From Dillenia suffruticosa (Eukaryota > Streptophyta > Magnoliopsida > Dilleniales > Dilleniaceae): a stretch of DNA of 64,000 bases. The notes beneath the pieces were generated by a model. That model was not told where the DNA came from. It saw only the letters and a list, made by a program, of their open reading frames with translations, and made no database searches. Made by a program: the position numbers and the translations under genes. The stretch covers positions 8,392,001 through 8,456,000 of the forward strand of contig JAVTVX010000017.1 of the NCBI GenBank assembly GCA_033439265.1, read 5' to 3'. Positions 13,301-22,149 of the stretch are shown here, piece by piece (the first letter of the stretch is position 1; every line of letters begins with the position of its first letter).

Positions 13301-14900
13301 AACATAAGCTGAATAAGAGACATGCTCGATGGATGGAATTTATCGAAACTTTTCCTTATGTCATTCGATATAAACAAGGTAAGGAGAATGTAGTTGCGGA
13401 TGCACTTTTACGCAGATATGCCTTAATCTCTACTCTTGATGCTAAATTTCTTGGTTTTGAGCATATTAATGAACTTTATCATGATGACCATGATTTTGAA
13501 GAAATTTATAGTGCATGTGAAAAATCTGCAGAGGGCAAATTCTATAGGCATGAGAACTTTTTGTTTAGAGAAAATAAGTTGTGCATGCCAAATTGTTCAT
13601 TGAGAGAGTTGTTAGTTCGAGAATCTCATAGCGGAGGGTTAATGGTACATTTTAGAGTTGCCAAAACCTTGACAATTTTACAAGAGCACTTTTATTGGCC
13701 ACACATGAATTGAAACATTGAAAAATTTTGTGGTAAATGTATTACCTGTAGGCAAGCTAAATCTAAGATTCAACCTAATGGTCTTTACACACCCCTACCT
13801 ATTCCTAATTACTTTGTATTGACATTTCAATGGATTTTGTTTTGGGTTTACCTAAAAATAAATATGGACGAGATTCGATCTTTGTAGTTGTAGATCGATT
13901 TTCTAAGATGGCTCATTTTATTCCTTGTCAGAAATCTGACAATACTTCTCATATTGCAGAATTATTCTTTAGGGAGATTGTGAGGTTACATGAAATGCCT
14001 AGAACAATCATTTCAGATCGGGATGCAAAGTTTCTGAGTTACTTTTGGAAGACATTATGGGGAAAGTTAGGAACGAAACTTTTATTTTCAACAACTTGTC
14101 ATCCTCAAACTGATGGTTAAACAAAAGTAGTCAACAGAACTTTATCCACTTTGTTGAGGGCTGTCATTAGTAAAAATATTAAAATTTGGGAAGAATGTTT
14201 GCCACATGTTGAGTTTGCATATAATCGTGTTGTTTACTCTACTACTAAATTCTCACCGTTTGAAATTGTTTATGGTTTTAATCCTTTATCTCCTTTAGAT
14301 TTCTTACCTTTACCTATTTCTGAGCAAGTTAATTTAGATGGTAAGAAAAAAGCAGAATTTGTAAAGCAACTTCACGAGAAAGTACAGTTTAATATAGAGA
14401 GGAGGACCGAACAATACATCAAGCAAGCTAACAAAGGACGTCTCAAGTTGATTTTTGAACCCGGTAATTGGGTTTGGTTACAAATGCGGAAGGAAAGATT
14501 TCCGGCACAGAGACGTTCCAAGTTGTTGTCCCGAGGAGATGGTCTTTTTCAAGTACTAGAACGGATCAACGACAATACTTACAGACTTGATTTACCATGT
14601 GAGTATTATGTTAGTGCTACTTTCAATATTACTGACTTGAGTCCTTTTGATATAGGTGACGATTTGAGGACAAATCTTTCTCAAGAGAAAGGGAATGATG
14701 AGATTATCAAGATTGCAAGGAATTCACGAGATCCAACTCAAGTCCCAGTTAGGCCAGTGACAAAGGCCCGAGTTAAAAGATTAAAAGAAATACTGAATAA
14801 CTTAATTCATGGGACTTTACAACAAGAAATTGGAGTCCAAATAAATAAAGAACCAAAATGGGTCTTAATCATACTTATACAAGTCCAGTTGGAAGAATAA
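10341..14900 (+). pseudogene. Broken gypsy gag-pol polyprotein
   Basis: Translation from ATG 10341 gives gag. It is broken by TAG at 10449, TGA at 10845, a stop at 11361 and a TGA (11400) inside the zinc knuckle CFRCQGR*HIANQC. The protease keeps IIDGSS. The RT (12363 onward) has [18 protein letters not shown], but its active site reads YFDN instead of YFDD. RT then runs straight from EWPTPSNI into GIGAVLMQ, so about 70 residues, including the first RNase H aspartate, are deleted. The integrase has HHCC-type cysteines ([11 protein letters not shown]) and both aspartates ([15 protein letters not shown]). After QTDG come a stop and TKVV where TEVV is usual, so the catalytic glutamate is now lysine. 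The frame ends at 14900, 205 bp inside the 3' LTR. The element cannot encode its own transposition. Confidence 0.92.
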
Positions 14901-15469
14901 AAAGCTCAAAACTACCCAAAACCAAGAGAGGACGAAAATAAAGAAAAATAGCAGCAAAACTTGATCAAAATAGTTTGATTTATTTAGTTTCCTAATTTTT
15001 ATTTTTTGTAACTTATGTTTTAGTTTTCTGATTATTTATTATTTAGGGAGTTACTAAATTTTTAGTTGTCAATTAAGTTTTGACTTTTAGGCTATAAATA
15101 GACCATTATACATTGTGTAAAAGACAACACTTTGGAGAGAATTAATAAAATTTTGAGAATTCTTCACACATGTCTTGTTCTTTTGAGAACTTTGAACTTA
15201 TTCAAGATAGGAGTCTTATTTAGTTTTTTGACTTATCAATCTAGATTTTGAACCATCTAGGTTGTGGCGTCATTCATTCTATCTTTATACCAAGGTTCTT
15301 TATCTAGTGAGAAACGAGTCTATGGTCATATACCTTAGGTTCTTCCTCCTTTAGGGCAAGGGTTGAGGTTTTTAATTCCACCGGTTCAAATAATTCGTTG
15401 GGATGATTTTTTGGTTAAATTAACTTGTTCGTGGGTTTTAGGGTTTTTATACCCAACGGTTTCACATCA
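14696..15469 (+). repeat. 3' LTR of gypsy element
   Basis: It runs from TGATG to CATCA, 774 bp, aligned end to end with 8944-9718. The first 205 bp encode the last ~68 residues of pol (TKARVKRLKEILNN...). Confidence 0.92.
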
Positions 15470-15662
15470 AAACCTTTCTCAAATTTCTTCATCTCTATTT
15501 TCTCATACTACTTTCCTTACAACTCAAATCACATTCATTGTTCATCTCCATCACTTTATCTTTCAACACAAATGCAAATTTTGATTCATGATTCATGAAT
15601 TCAAGTTCAATTTTTGGTTTTTCATCCTTGAGGATAAGGATATTCTCAAAGGAGAGAAGTAT

Positions 15663-15958
15663 TGTAACAACTATTAATCATAATAGTTAATAATTAATCA
15701 TGGTTAGTAAAAAATAATTAGTAGTTAATTGTGGAGTTGTTAGTTAATTAGGCGAAGTGATTAAACAGTTAGTGAATTAGTTAGTGATTTTAGTATAAAT
15801 AGTACTCAAATACATATAAAGAAAGAGTATTGAAATTGTAATAAAATCTCTCTTTTATATTTTTTTCTCTCTCTCTTTCTCTCTCAATTCTCTCTCTTTC
15901 TCTCTCTCTCCTTTCTATCTCTCTATATATTTTTCCCTCTTTAGAGAAGATTGTTACG
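15663..15958 (+). repeat. Right LTR of the short non-autonomous element
   Basis: It begins TGTAACAAC and ends TTGTTACG, where CA has become CG. It matches 8132-8426, including the GTATAAATAGTA block and the CT-rich 3' third. Confidence 0.75.
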
Positions 15959-15959
15959 G

Positions 15960-16258
15960 TAATTTTTGAAACTAATAGCTAGTGAGCTTTTGGTTCCAAA
16001 ATTCAGTTAAGCAACTAAATCTTAACTGAAATTATTAAAGTTGTTAAAATAGTTAGGGATTAATCGAAGGGATATGTAAATACTTGTAAACTGATTAGCA
16101 GAAGGGTATGTGATGAATGAAAAGAATTCTTCTTCTTCCTGTCTCTGTTCCCCCATCTCTCTTTCTCTCTTCTTTTTTCTCTCTATAACTCTCTCTTCCT
16201 CTTCTCCCATAACTCTTCTTTCAATCTATAATCCATTACAATATTTCTTTACCACTAT
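15960..16258 (+). repeat. Left LTR of second short element
   Basis: It pairs with 16690-17006. The left end is ambiguous because it runs into the neighbouring LTR. Confidence 0.7.
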
Positions 16259-16334
16259 GTCAACAATTCGGAAGTAAGGAAATGCAAGATGTAGTGGAAA
16301 AATTTAATAAGTTTCAACAGAAGGATCTTTAACT

Positions 16335-16550
16335 TACTACCTAGAGAAATTTGAAAAGTTATGATCAGCCATGCTTGCCAAGAATCCCTTGCTGATTGAA
16401 TCATATTTCATCTCTAATTTTATCGGTGGGTTAAAAGAAAATATTAAACCCATACTAAGAATCATGAAACCCACCACTCTCTTGCAGGCTTTTGAGATTG
16501 TTTCACTACAAGAACAATCTATTGAGTTTACAAGAAGAGGAGAAGGATAA
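16335..16550 (+). pseudogene. Retrotransposon gag fragment
   Basis: One frame reads YYLEKFEKL, then a stop (TGA), then AMLAKNPLLIES.FISNFIGGLKENIKPILR and TTLLQAFEIVSLQEQ. The pattern Y..FE....L, FI.GLK..I, P.TL..AF, QE is typical of Ty3/gypsy gag. It is a short internal piece left between two LTRs and cannot make a full capsid protein. Confidence 0.65.
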
Positions 16551-16689
16551 TATGGAGGAACAACCAACCGGTAACTTAGATCTTGGTCAGATAGATCAAT
16601 CTCAGCCTAAAGGAGTCTACTTGGGAAGATCTAATTTCATAACCTTCCATTCTTGAGGACAATGATGTTTTTCAAAGGGAGAAAAATTA

Positions 16690-17006
16690 TAGCAATACCT
16701 GAAATTTTGAAACCAAGGGCTAGTGAGCTGTTAGTTCCAAAATTCAGTTGAGCAACTAAATCTCAATTGAAGTTGTTAGAACAATTAGGGATTAGTGTAT
16801 GGGATGTATAATACTTGTAAACTGATTAGCAGAGGGTATGTGATGAATGAAAAGAATTCTTCTTCCTTCTGTCTCTGTTTTCCTATGTCTCTCTCTCTCA
16901 ACCCCACTCTCTCTCTCTTCTTTTCTCTCTCTGTAATTCTCTCTTCCTCTTCTCCTTCAACCCTTCTTTCAATCTATAATCCATTGCAATCTTTCTTTAC
17001 CACCAT
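16690..17006 (+). repeat. Right LTR of second short element
   Basis: It pairs with 15960-16258. The 3' end is placed near TTTACCACCATA, where the two copies stop matching. Confidence 0.7.
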
Positions 17007-17642
17007 AAGTGATCACCAATCCTTACATCCAAGCCATTTCCCAAGCTCTGTTTTCTGTTTTGCATGCTCTGTTTTGTGTGTTTCTTGGAGGGGTAGCTAA
17101 GTAAGTTTCAATTTTCATTTTCTTACTGTTGGGTTGTGCCAATTTGATGGTTTGAGTGCTGACCTGAGGCCAACACAGTTTTTGACCCCATGTCCAGGAA
17201 AGCTCTTAACAAAAACCCACTATTGTTATTTGTAAAAAATAAATAAATAAATAAATTTACAAATCGGTCGTCAAGTAGGCTAACGTTCGATTCAAACTTT
17301 ATCCTTTTGGGCCAAACAGTAATGAGTCGATGAGCCACATAGCAATCGGTTGAGGGATCCATCAGCGTCGTAGTTAAAACTCAATATGCATCCAAGTGAA
17401 ATTAATGAGGCAACTAACAAAAGTCTAGTTAAAGGTTGAATACATTCAGCCAACAATCAACTAAATTTAATAGACAATCAGTAGATAATCAAAAACAATT
17501 AAGTAATGAAAATCAGCCACGAGAAAGTAATCTGATCGAGTTTAGATTTTATCAGGTTGATCAAAATGCAACCCCAAGTGGGCGAACGAAAGGTCTACCC
17601 CGATTCGGTCAAATTGGTGCACGTCCAGTCGTAATTTATCAG
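17007..17642. other. Intergenic DNA, no gene seen
   Basis: It includes a short AAAT tetranucleotide repeat near 17230. Frames on both strands show no recognisable domain. Confidence 0.5.
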
Positions 17643-18600
17643 ATTTAATTGGATTTTTTTTTTCTTTTTTGTTACAAAGACGAAAAAAAAAAAGAACCAT
17701 TCCTGGTCTCTAAGGGAGGTCATACCACTCAAATCTCTCTTTAGCATATGAAACACTTCACTAGGAGGCGAGTGAAACCTGTAAACCGTGACAGAGACTA
17801 TGACCTAACTTTGCAATAGTATCAGCACAAGAATTCCTTCTCTAGCGACATATTGAACTTCCCGAATGGCGAGCTTCCGAATTAACATCCGACATTCATC
17901 TAATACGTGAGAGTTGGGATGAGAGATCAAGCTAGGAGCATTCAATGCCCTCACCACCGACGATGAGCCAAGTTCTAGGATTACCGGAGAAAAGTGATGG
18001 TCTATTAAAATATGAAGACTCGCATTGAGTGCACGTAATTTGGCCAAATCGGGATCAACCATCCCTAAGTTAGCCGTAAATCCAAGTATCCAGAATCGAT
18101 GCTTATCCCTAAGAATGCCACCGCACTTCCGTATCCAGAGTGCATATAGACTAAACCATCCGTATTTAATTTGAAACATCCCGATCGGAGAGGAGGCACC
18201 AACTAATCCATCTTCCCCTCTTATGCGGAGGGACTTGATTCTGTGCAGTAGCCGCAAATGCGTTTCTTTCATAGTCAATTACAAACTGAAGCGTTTTCTG
18301 TGTCTGGACGTCTCCTCCCTCAAAGACCACTTGACATCTTTCCCTCCACAGGGTCCATAGCACGGACACAAAAAGAAGAGACCAAGGAAGATTCATATGA
18401 ATGGCATGCGAGCGACAATCTCAACCAATCAAAGGAGTCCTCTAAGTTAACCGATGAAGATAGGATTCCCCACTCCCAAGCCCAACGGCTCCTAACACTA
18501 CCTCTTAAAATGTGTAAAATTGATTCCTCCTCTGACTGACAGAGAGGGCATTGAGCATCCGTGGTAAACCTCCTAAAAGGCATGTTCCTTTCATTCACAC
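17643..18600 (-). mobile_element. L1-like LINE 3' fragment (zf-RVT + RNase H)
   Basis: On the minus strand, 18598 downward encodes a zinc-binding reverse-transcriptase-associated segment (CPLCQSEEESILHILRG). Then comes LPWSLLFVSVLWTLWRERC, and then an RNase H-like domain (NTDGLVY and CGGILRD in different frames; later AREGI). That domain order is the C-terminal end of ORF2 in plant L1-type LINEs. A T-rich run at 17654-17670 is the poly(A) tail on the minus strand. At least two frameshifts separate the conserved blocks and the RT itself is absent, so this is a 5'-truncated dead copy. Confidence 0.8.
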
Positions 18601-18708
18601 CTCCTTATTCATGCCAAACATCCAAAACATCTCTCCTCTCTCCCTTCTCATTCACACCTCCTTCTTATTCACGCCAAACATCCAAAACATCCCCCTCTCT
18701 CCCCTTCT
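18592..18708. repeat. Two-copy tandem repeat, ~57-60 bp
   Basis: CATTCACACCTCCTTATTC starts at 18592 and recurs at 18649. Each copy also has GCCAAACATCCAAAACAT and ends in a CT-rich tract. It lies at the 5'-truncation point of the LINE fragment. Confidence 0.85.
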
Positions 18709-21700
18709 CCTTCTTTCCCACTACATCTCTTCCCTCCTGCAAGCAAACCCTTCTCTCTCAAACCCCTTTTCCGTTGATTTTTTTAAAATTTCTTGTAATT
18801 TCTCAGAATTAAACCCACCAACATCATTAATAACTTAACCCTAAGAAGCCCACTCTTGCCCCCAATTTCATCACTTTCCACCGGAGTCCATGATGGCCGC
18901 CGTTGCCTTCTGCTTCGTTTGCCATCGTACGTGTTGTTCTATATATTTTTTTACCAATCAGTTTACTTTTCGGTCCCTAGGCTAGTACTGAGTTCCGATT
19001 TTGGAATAACCTGAACAAATATACAATAACCCGATCCCAATCGAGAACTCGATTTTGTTCAGAATTTTTTACCCGTTCTTGCCTAAACATAATGATGATC
19101 CCACCGAACCTGCACCTGCGCAATTGGGTGGGTTAGGTTGTCCATTCTTGCACATCCCTACAGGAAAGTGAGACAAATGGCACAGAGAATGAAAATGTTA
19201 GGAAAAAATATGAGTGCAAAGGATAATACCCAATATTTCCCGATGCAATTAAAGTAGGGATGGGTGAAATAATCAATCAACCATAAAATCAAGACACCAA
19301 AAAATTTTCATGTAGCCCTTCAATGTCAAGTTAAAATCCACGGAACTTGGTCTCAAAAATCTTTAACCATGAGTAATGGGATTGCAATGTTGTGTCTAAC
19401 AATAAGATTTCGATGCATCATATGTCTCAAAATACAATTTTGACTTGCCAAATAAAAACTTTCATCACCGGTAACAGAGAGTGGATAGTAATAAAATTTT
19501 CATCGGAATATTTGATTGGGCTTGAACACAAATTTGCGATTTATTAAAATAAATTGCTCAAAAATGGAGCTATGGAAACCGAAGAACGCAGAAGACTTCT
19601 TGGCGGCAACAGAAGGTCACAAAGTGAAAACAAACTCTATTTCTTTTCCAATCACTGGAAATGACACCAAAAACAAATAATTGAAGTCGTCGGATGAAGT
19701 TTCCACAATCTCTCTCGACAACAGTTGCAAAGAGGCAAAACCCACTGAAACCAAAGAAGACAGGCTCCCTCCATTATGTAACGGCAGCTGCTGTTTTCCA
19801 TAGAGAAAAACTGTTTGTATCTCACATGCAAAAGGACCAAAAGAAAAAACCAATAAAGCACTTTCCTAATTCATAACATTAATCAAGTTTGGTGTATCCG
19901 CACAAACCTCCATACGCCTACAAGAAAGGGTAATGGGCTTTCCATATTTTTATCTTCGCTTGAGCCAAAGCACAATTTGACCCCTTCGTTGGGCTTTCCA
20001 AATAGGATGGAAACCCACAAGAAAAGGATCCTACCAGTGGACAATCATGGGCATTAAGAAAAGTCAGTACGTGGGATTTTAGAGAATATCCCGAACTCCT
20101 AAAGTCACATACTTAATTATAGTGTCCAGGAGTATCTTTGGTAATTGTTAGAAAGCGAATCATAAGTTTGTTATCACCCAAAAAAAAAAAAAATCATAAG
20201 CTTGAAAACTTGTCAAGGTTATGCAGGCTAGTCGTGGAAAGTCATCTGATACATGGACATGAGGTATATCTTTTCTCAAATTAAGGAATCCAAGTTTAAA
20301 TGATGAGAAACTTGGGATCAAAGTCCAAAAATGTAAAAAACAAGTGGTGGTTTTTTTTTCTTTTTTTCTTTTTACCTGTGAATGGGTTTGAAGGAAGAGA
20401 ATTGAAGACATCCACCAAGCTGTGCACAACCTAGCAGCTCCAATTATCTTTCATGTGGTTCAGTTTATTTTCTAGTCATCTTTATTCAGTTTATTTTAAA
20501 TTTCCGCCTTTATTTTCTGATTTCCTGTCTTCAGTTAATGAAATTTGACATTCCTTCCATTATCAGTTTCTTTAATTTTCCAGTCCATCTATTTACTGCT
20601 TTATCTTCTGGTCTTTTTATATTCAATTCGAGCCTTTTTAATTATGTTGGGAACCCACTTGACGGTAGAGAGTCAGGCCAGTTCAGTCCCTTGACAAAAG
20701 GGAATAATTAGGCCATTCAACCAATATCAAAAGGGAATTCATGGGTTAATCGATTTAGCTGCTAAAAATGGGGCATCCTGAAACTAATTTTTACTCAAAC
20801 AAAATCCATGGACAACACTAACAACATTATTGATTATCGTATACTTTCATATTAACATTAAAACTTTATCAAATTAATTAATATTTTTTTTGCTTCACTG
20901 GCATGACTTGGAACAAAATCCTTATCTCCAGACCCTCCCCTTTTATTTTCTTTTTCATTAATGTATGGTCATTTTTAAAATAGAACACTTAAATTATGGG
21001 CTCATGCCCATCACACTTTTTACTTTTTTTCATTGCGTGTTTTCACTAATTTTCTCGATCAACCAATTGTGAGGAGGCCCATTTGTGGGAAGCACGAAAA
21101 TCTCGGAAAGTCTATTCATGCCCGTCAGGCCTGGGTGGTGCCTTCGTCCATGTGAGAGTTTATTTACTTAAATTCAAGTAAAAGTTCATAAATTCGTCAT
21201 AATTACTATTTACAGAAACATTTTTTTTTTTATTCTTTACTATTGATTTTTTTAAAATTCTTTTCTATATAAATTAAATTTGATAAAATATTAAAATCAC
21301 CCTTTTCATAAATATTATTGTTTGCTTAACTACAAAATTTTGTCAAATCTCCACACACGGCTAGAGAGAGATTTGATTTTTATTTTCTTTTATTTTTGAG
21401 AGGAAATATATGCAATTTCTCTGTGCCTCACTATTTAAATTTTGAGAATTTAATATAATATAATTTTATTGATACGTTTTTAAAATCAATAGCAACAACT
21501 GCTTAGTTGATTGATCTTTGCTTTAAATGGCATTGGGAATCAAAAACATTAATAAACTGCAGGCAGTTAGGTTAATCCTCATTTACTTTGATGTAAGTAA
21601 AACTAAATAGGATGTAAACAGATATAATTTGGTGATTGTATATTTAAATAATTTTATTTAATAAAATAAATTTAAATTTTAATAATTATAATTTATTTAA

Positions 21701-22021
21701 TAATCAAAAACAAAAACAGGTTATCCTTTTTTATGACTTTATCTCGGCCACATGGCCAAAAGAAGTAGAGAAAAGGCTAAAGCCCGTCATTATGTAAGAA
21801 ATTCCTGAATGTTCAGTGGAAACCGTTCCACACGTACTACAAAGAATGGTGACACGTGCAAGGTCCAAAACCGCGTTGGATTCGTCAGAGCAAGGGCCCC
21901 AATCAACTTAAAACCCGCCTCACTTGACCAAAAACTCGATTAAGAAGTCAACACAGTCAAACCCACTCCAAAACGACACACCCTTCTCTCTCTCCCTCGG
22001 AAAGGCAAAACCAAACCCAAA
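18709..22021. other. Intergenic DNA upstream of the transporter
   Basis: No conserved coding frame was found on either strand. The last ~250 bp, with GA- and CT-rich tracts, probably hold the promoter and 5' UTR of the transporter gene. Confidence 0.5.
21853..21858. promoter_or_regulatory. G-box core CACGTG upstream of transporter
   Basis: CACGTG in the context GACACGTGC lies about 300 bp upstream of the transporter start codon. Plant bZIP and bHLH factors bind such cores. Function here is inferred only from position. Confidence 0.35.
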
Positions 22022-22081
22022 ATGTTGGAGAAACTTGGGAGAGAGAGGGGAGGGAGGACAAACGTCGATGTAACCCGGTGA
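22022..22081 (+). promoter_or_regulatory. Candidate upstream ORFs in transporter 5' UTR
   Basis: An ATG at 22022 opens a 19-codon frame ending TGA at 22079-22081. A second ATG at 22068 is followed directly by TAA (22071-22073), a start-stop element. Both precede the main ATG at 22150. They matter only if transcription starts upstream of 22022, which the sequence does not show. Confidence 0.35.
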
Positions 22082-22149
22082 CAATTCAGACCAGAACGAT
22101 CGTCATCCGACGAAGAACCAAAAAAAGAGGCGAAAGAGAGAGAGAGAAG

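Larger units (their letters stand above)
8944..15469 (+). mobile_element. Ty3/gypsy LTR retrotransposon (CRM/chromovirus-like), nested
   Basis: Two LTRs (8944-9718 and 14696-15469), each starting TGATG and ending CATCA, enclose gag-pol. The flanks AAACC (8939-8943) and AAACC (15470-15474) are a perfect 5-bp target duplication. A primer-binding site for initiator tRNA-Met, TGGTATCAGAGC, starts at 9721, two bases after the LTR. The polypurine tract AAGAGAAAGGGAA lies directly before the 3' LTR. Domain order gag-PR-RT-RNaseH-IN marks Ty3/gypsy. The reading frame running on into the 3' LTR recalls CRM chromoviruses. LTR identity is about 92-93% over the first ~235 bp by eye, so the insertion is not recent. 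It sits inside the 8132-15958 element. Confidence 0.93.
8132..15958 (+). mobile_element. Short non-autonomous LTR element, split by nested gypsy insertion
   Basis: Two similar ~295-bp direct repeats (8132-8426 and 15663-15958) flank a small interior that is interrupted at 8944-15469 by a complete gypsy element. Without that insertion and one copy of its target duplication, this element is only about 1.3 kb. The LTR ends are inverted (TGTAACA and TGTTACA in the better-preserved ends). A degraded primer-binding site, TTGGTATCATAA, follows the left LTR, and a purine-rich tract (AAAGGAGAGAAG) precedes the right one. The interior has a short gag-like start (MVEEARFEEQIDEL) but no protease, RT or integrase, so it must have moved using enzymes of another element. 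Its own target duplication could not be resolved. Confidence 0.7.
15959..17006 (+). mobile_element. Second short LTR element with gag remnant
   Basis: Two ~300-bp direct repeats (about 15960-16258 and 16690-17006) enclose only ~430 bp. Shared LTR landmarks include GCTAGTGAGC, TTGGTTCCAAAATTCAGTT, CTTGTAAACTGATTAGCAGA, a CT-rich stretch and TCAATCTATAATCCATT. The interior holds a gypsy-type gag fragment and, before the right repeat, a purine-rich tract (CAAAGGGAGAAAAA). There is no RT or integrase, so it is non-autonomous. It directly abuts the 3' LTR of the previous element, so the left boundary is good only to about 10 bp. No clear target duplication was found. Confidence 0.7.

Noticed and set aside
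17436..17648. 70-aa plus-strand frame next to the LINE
   Set aside because: No domain, no splice context, ends in the poly(T) of the LINE tail. A chance frame.
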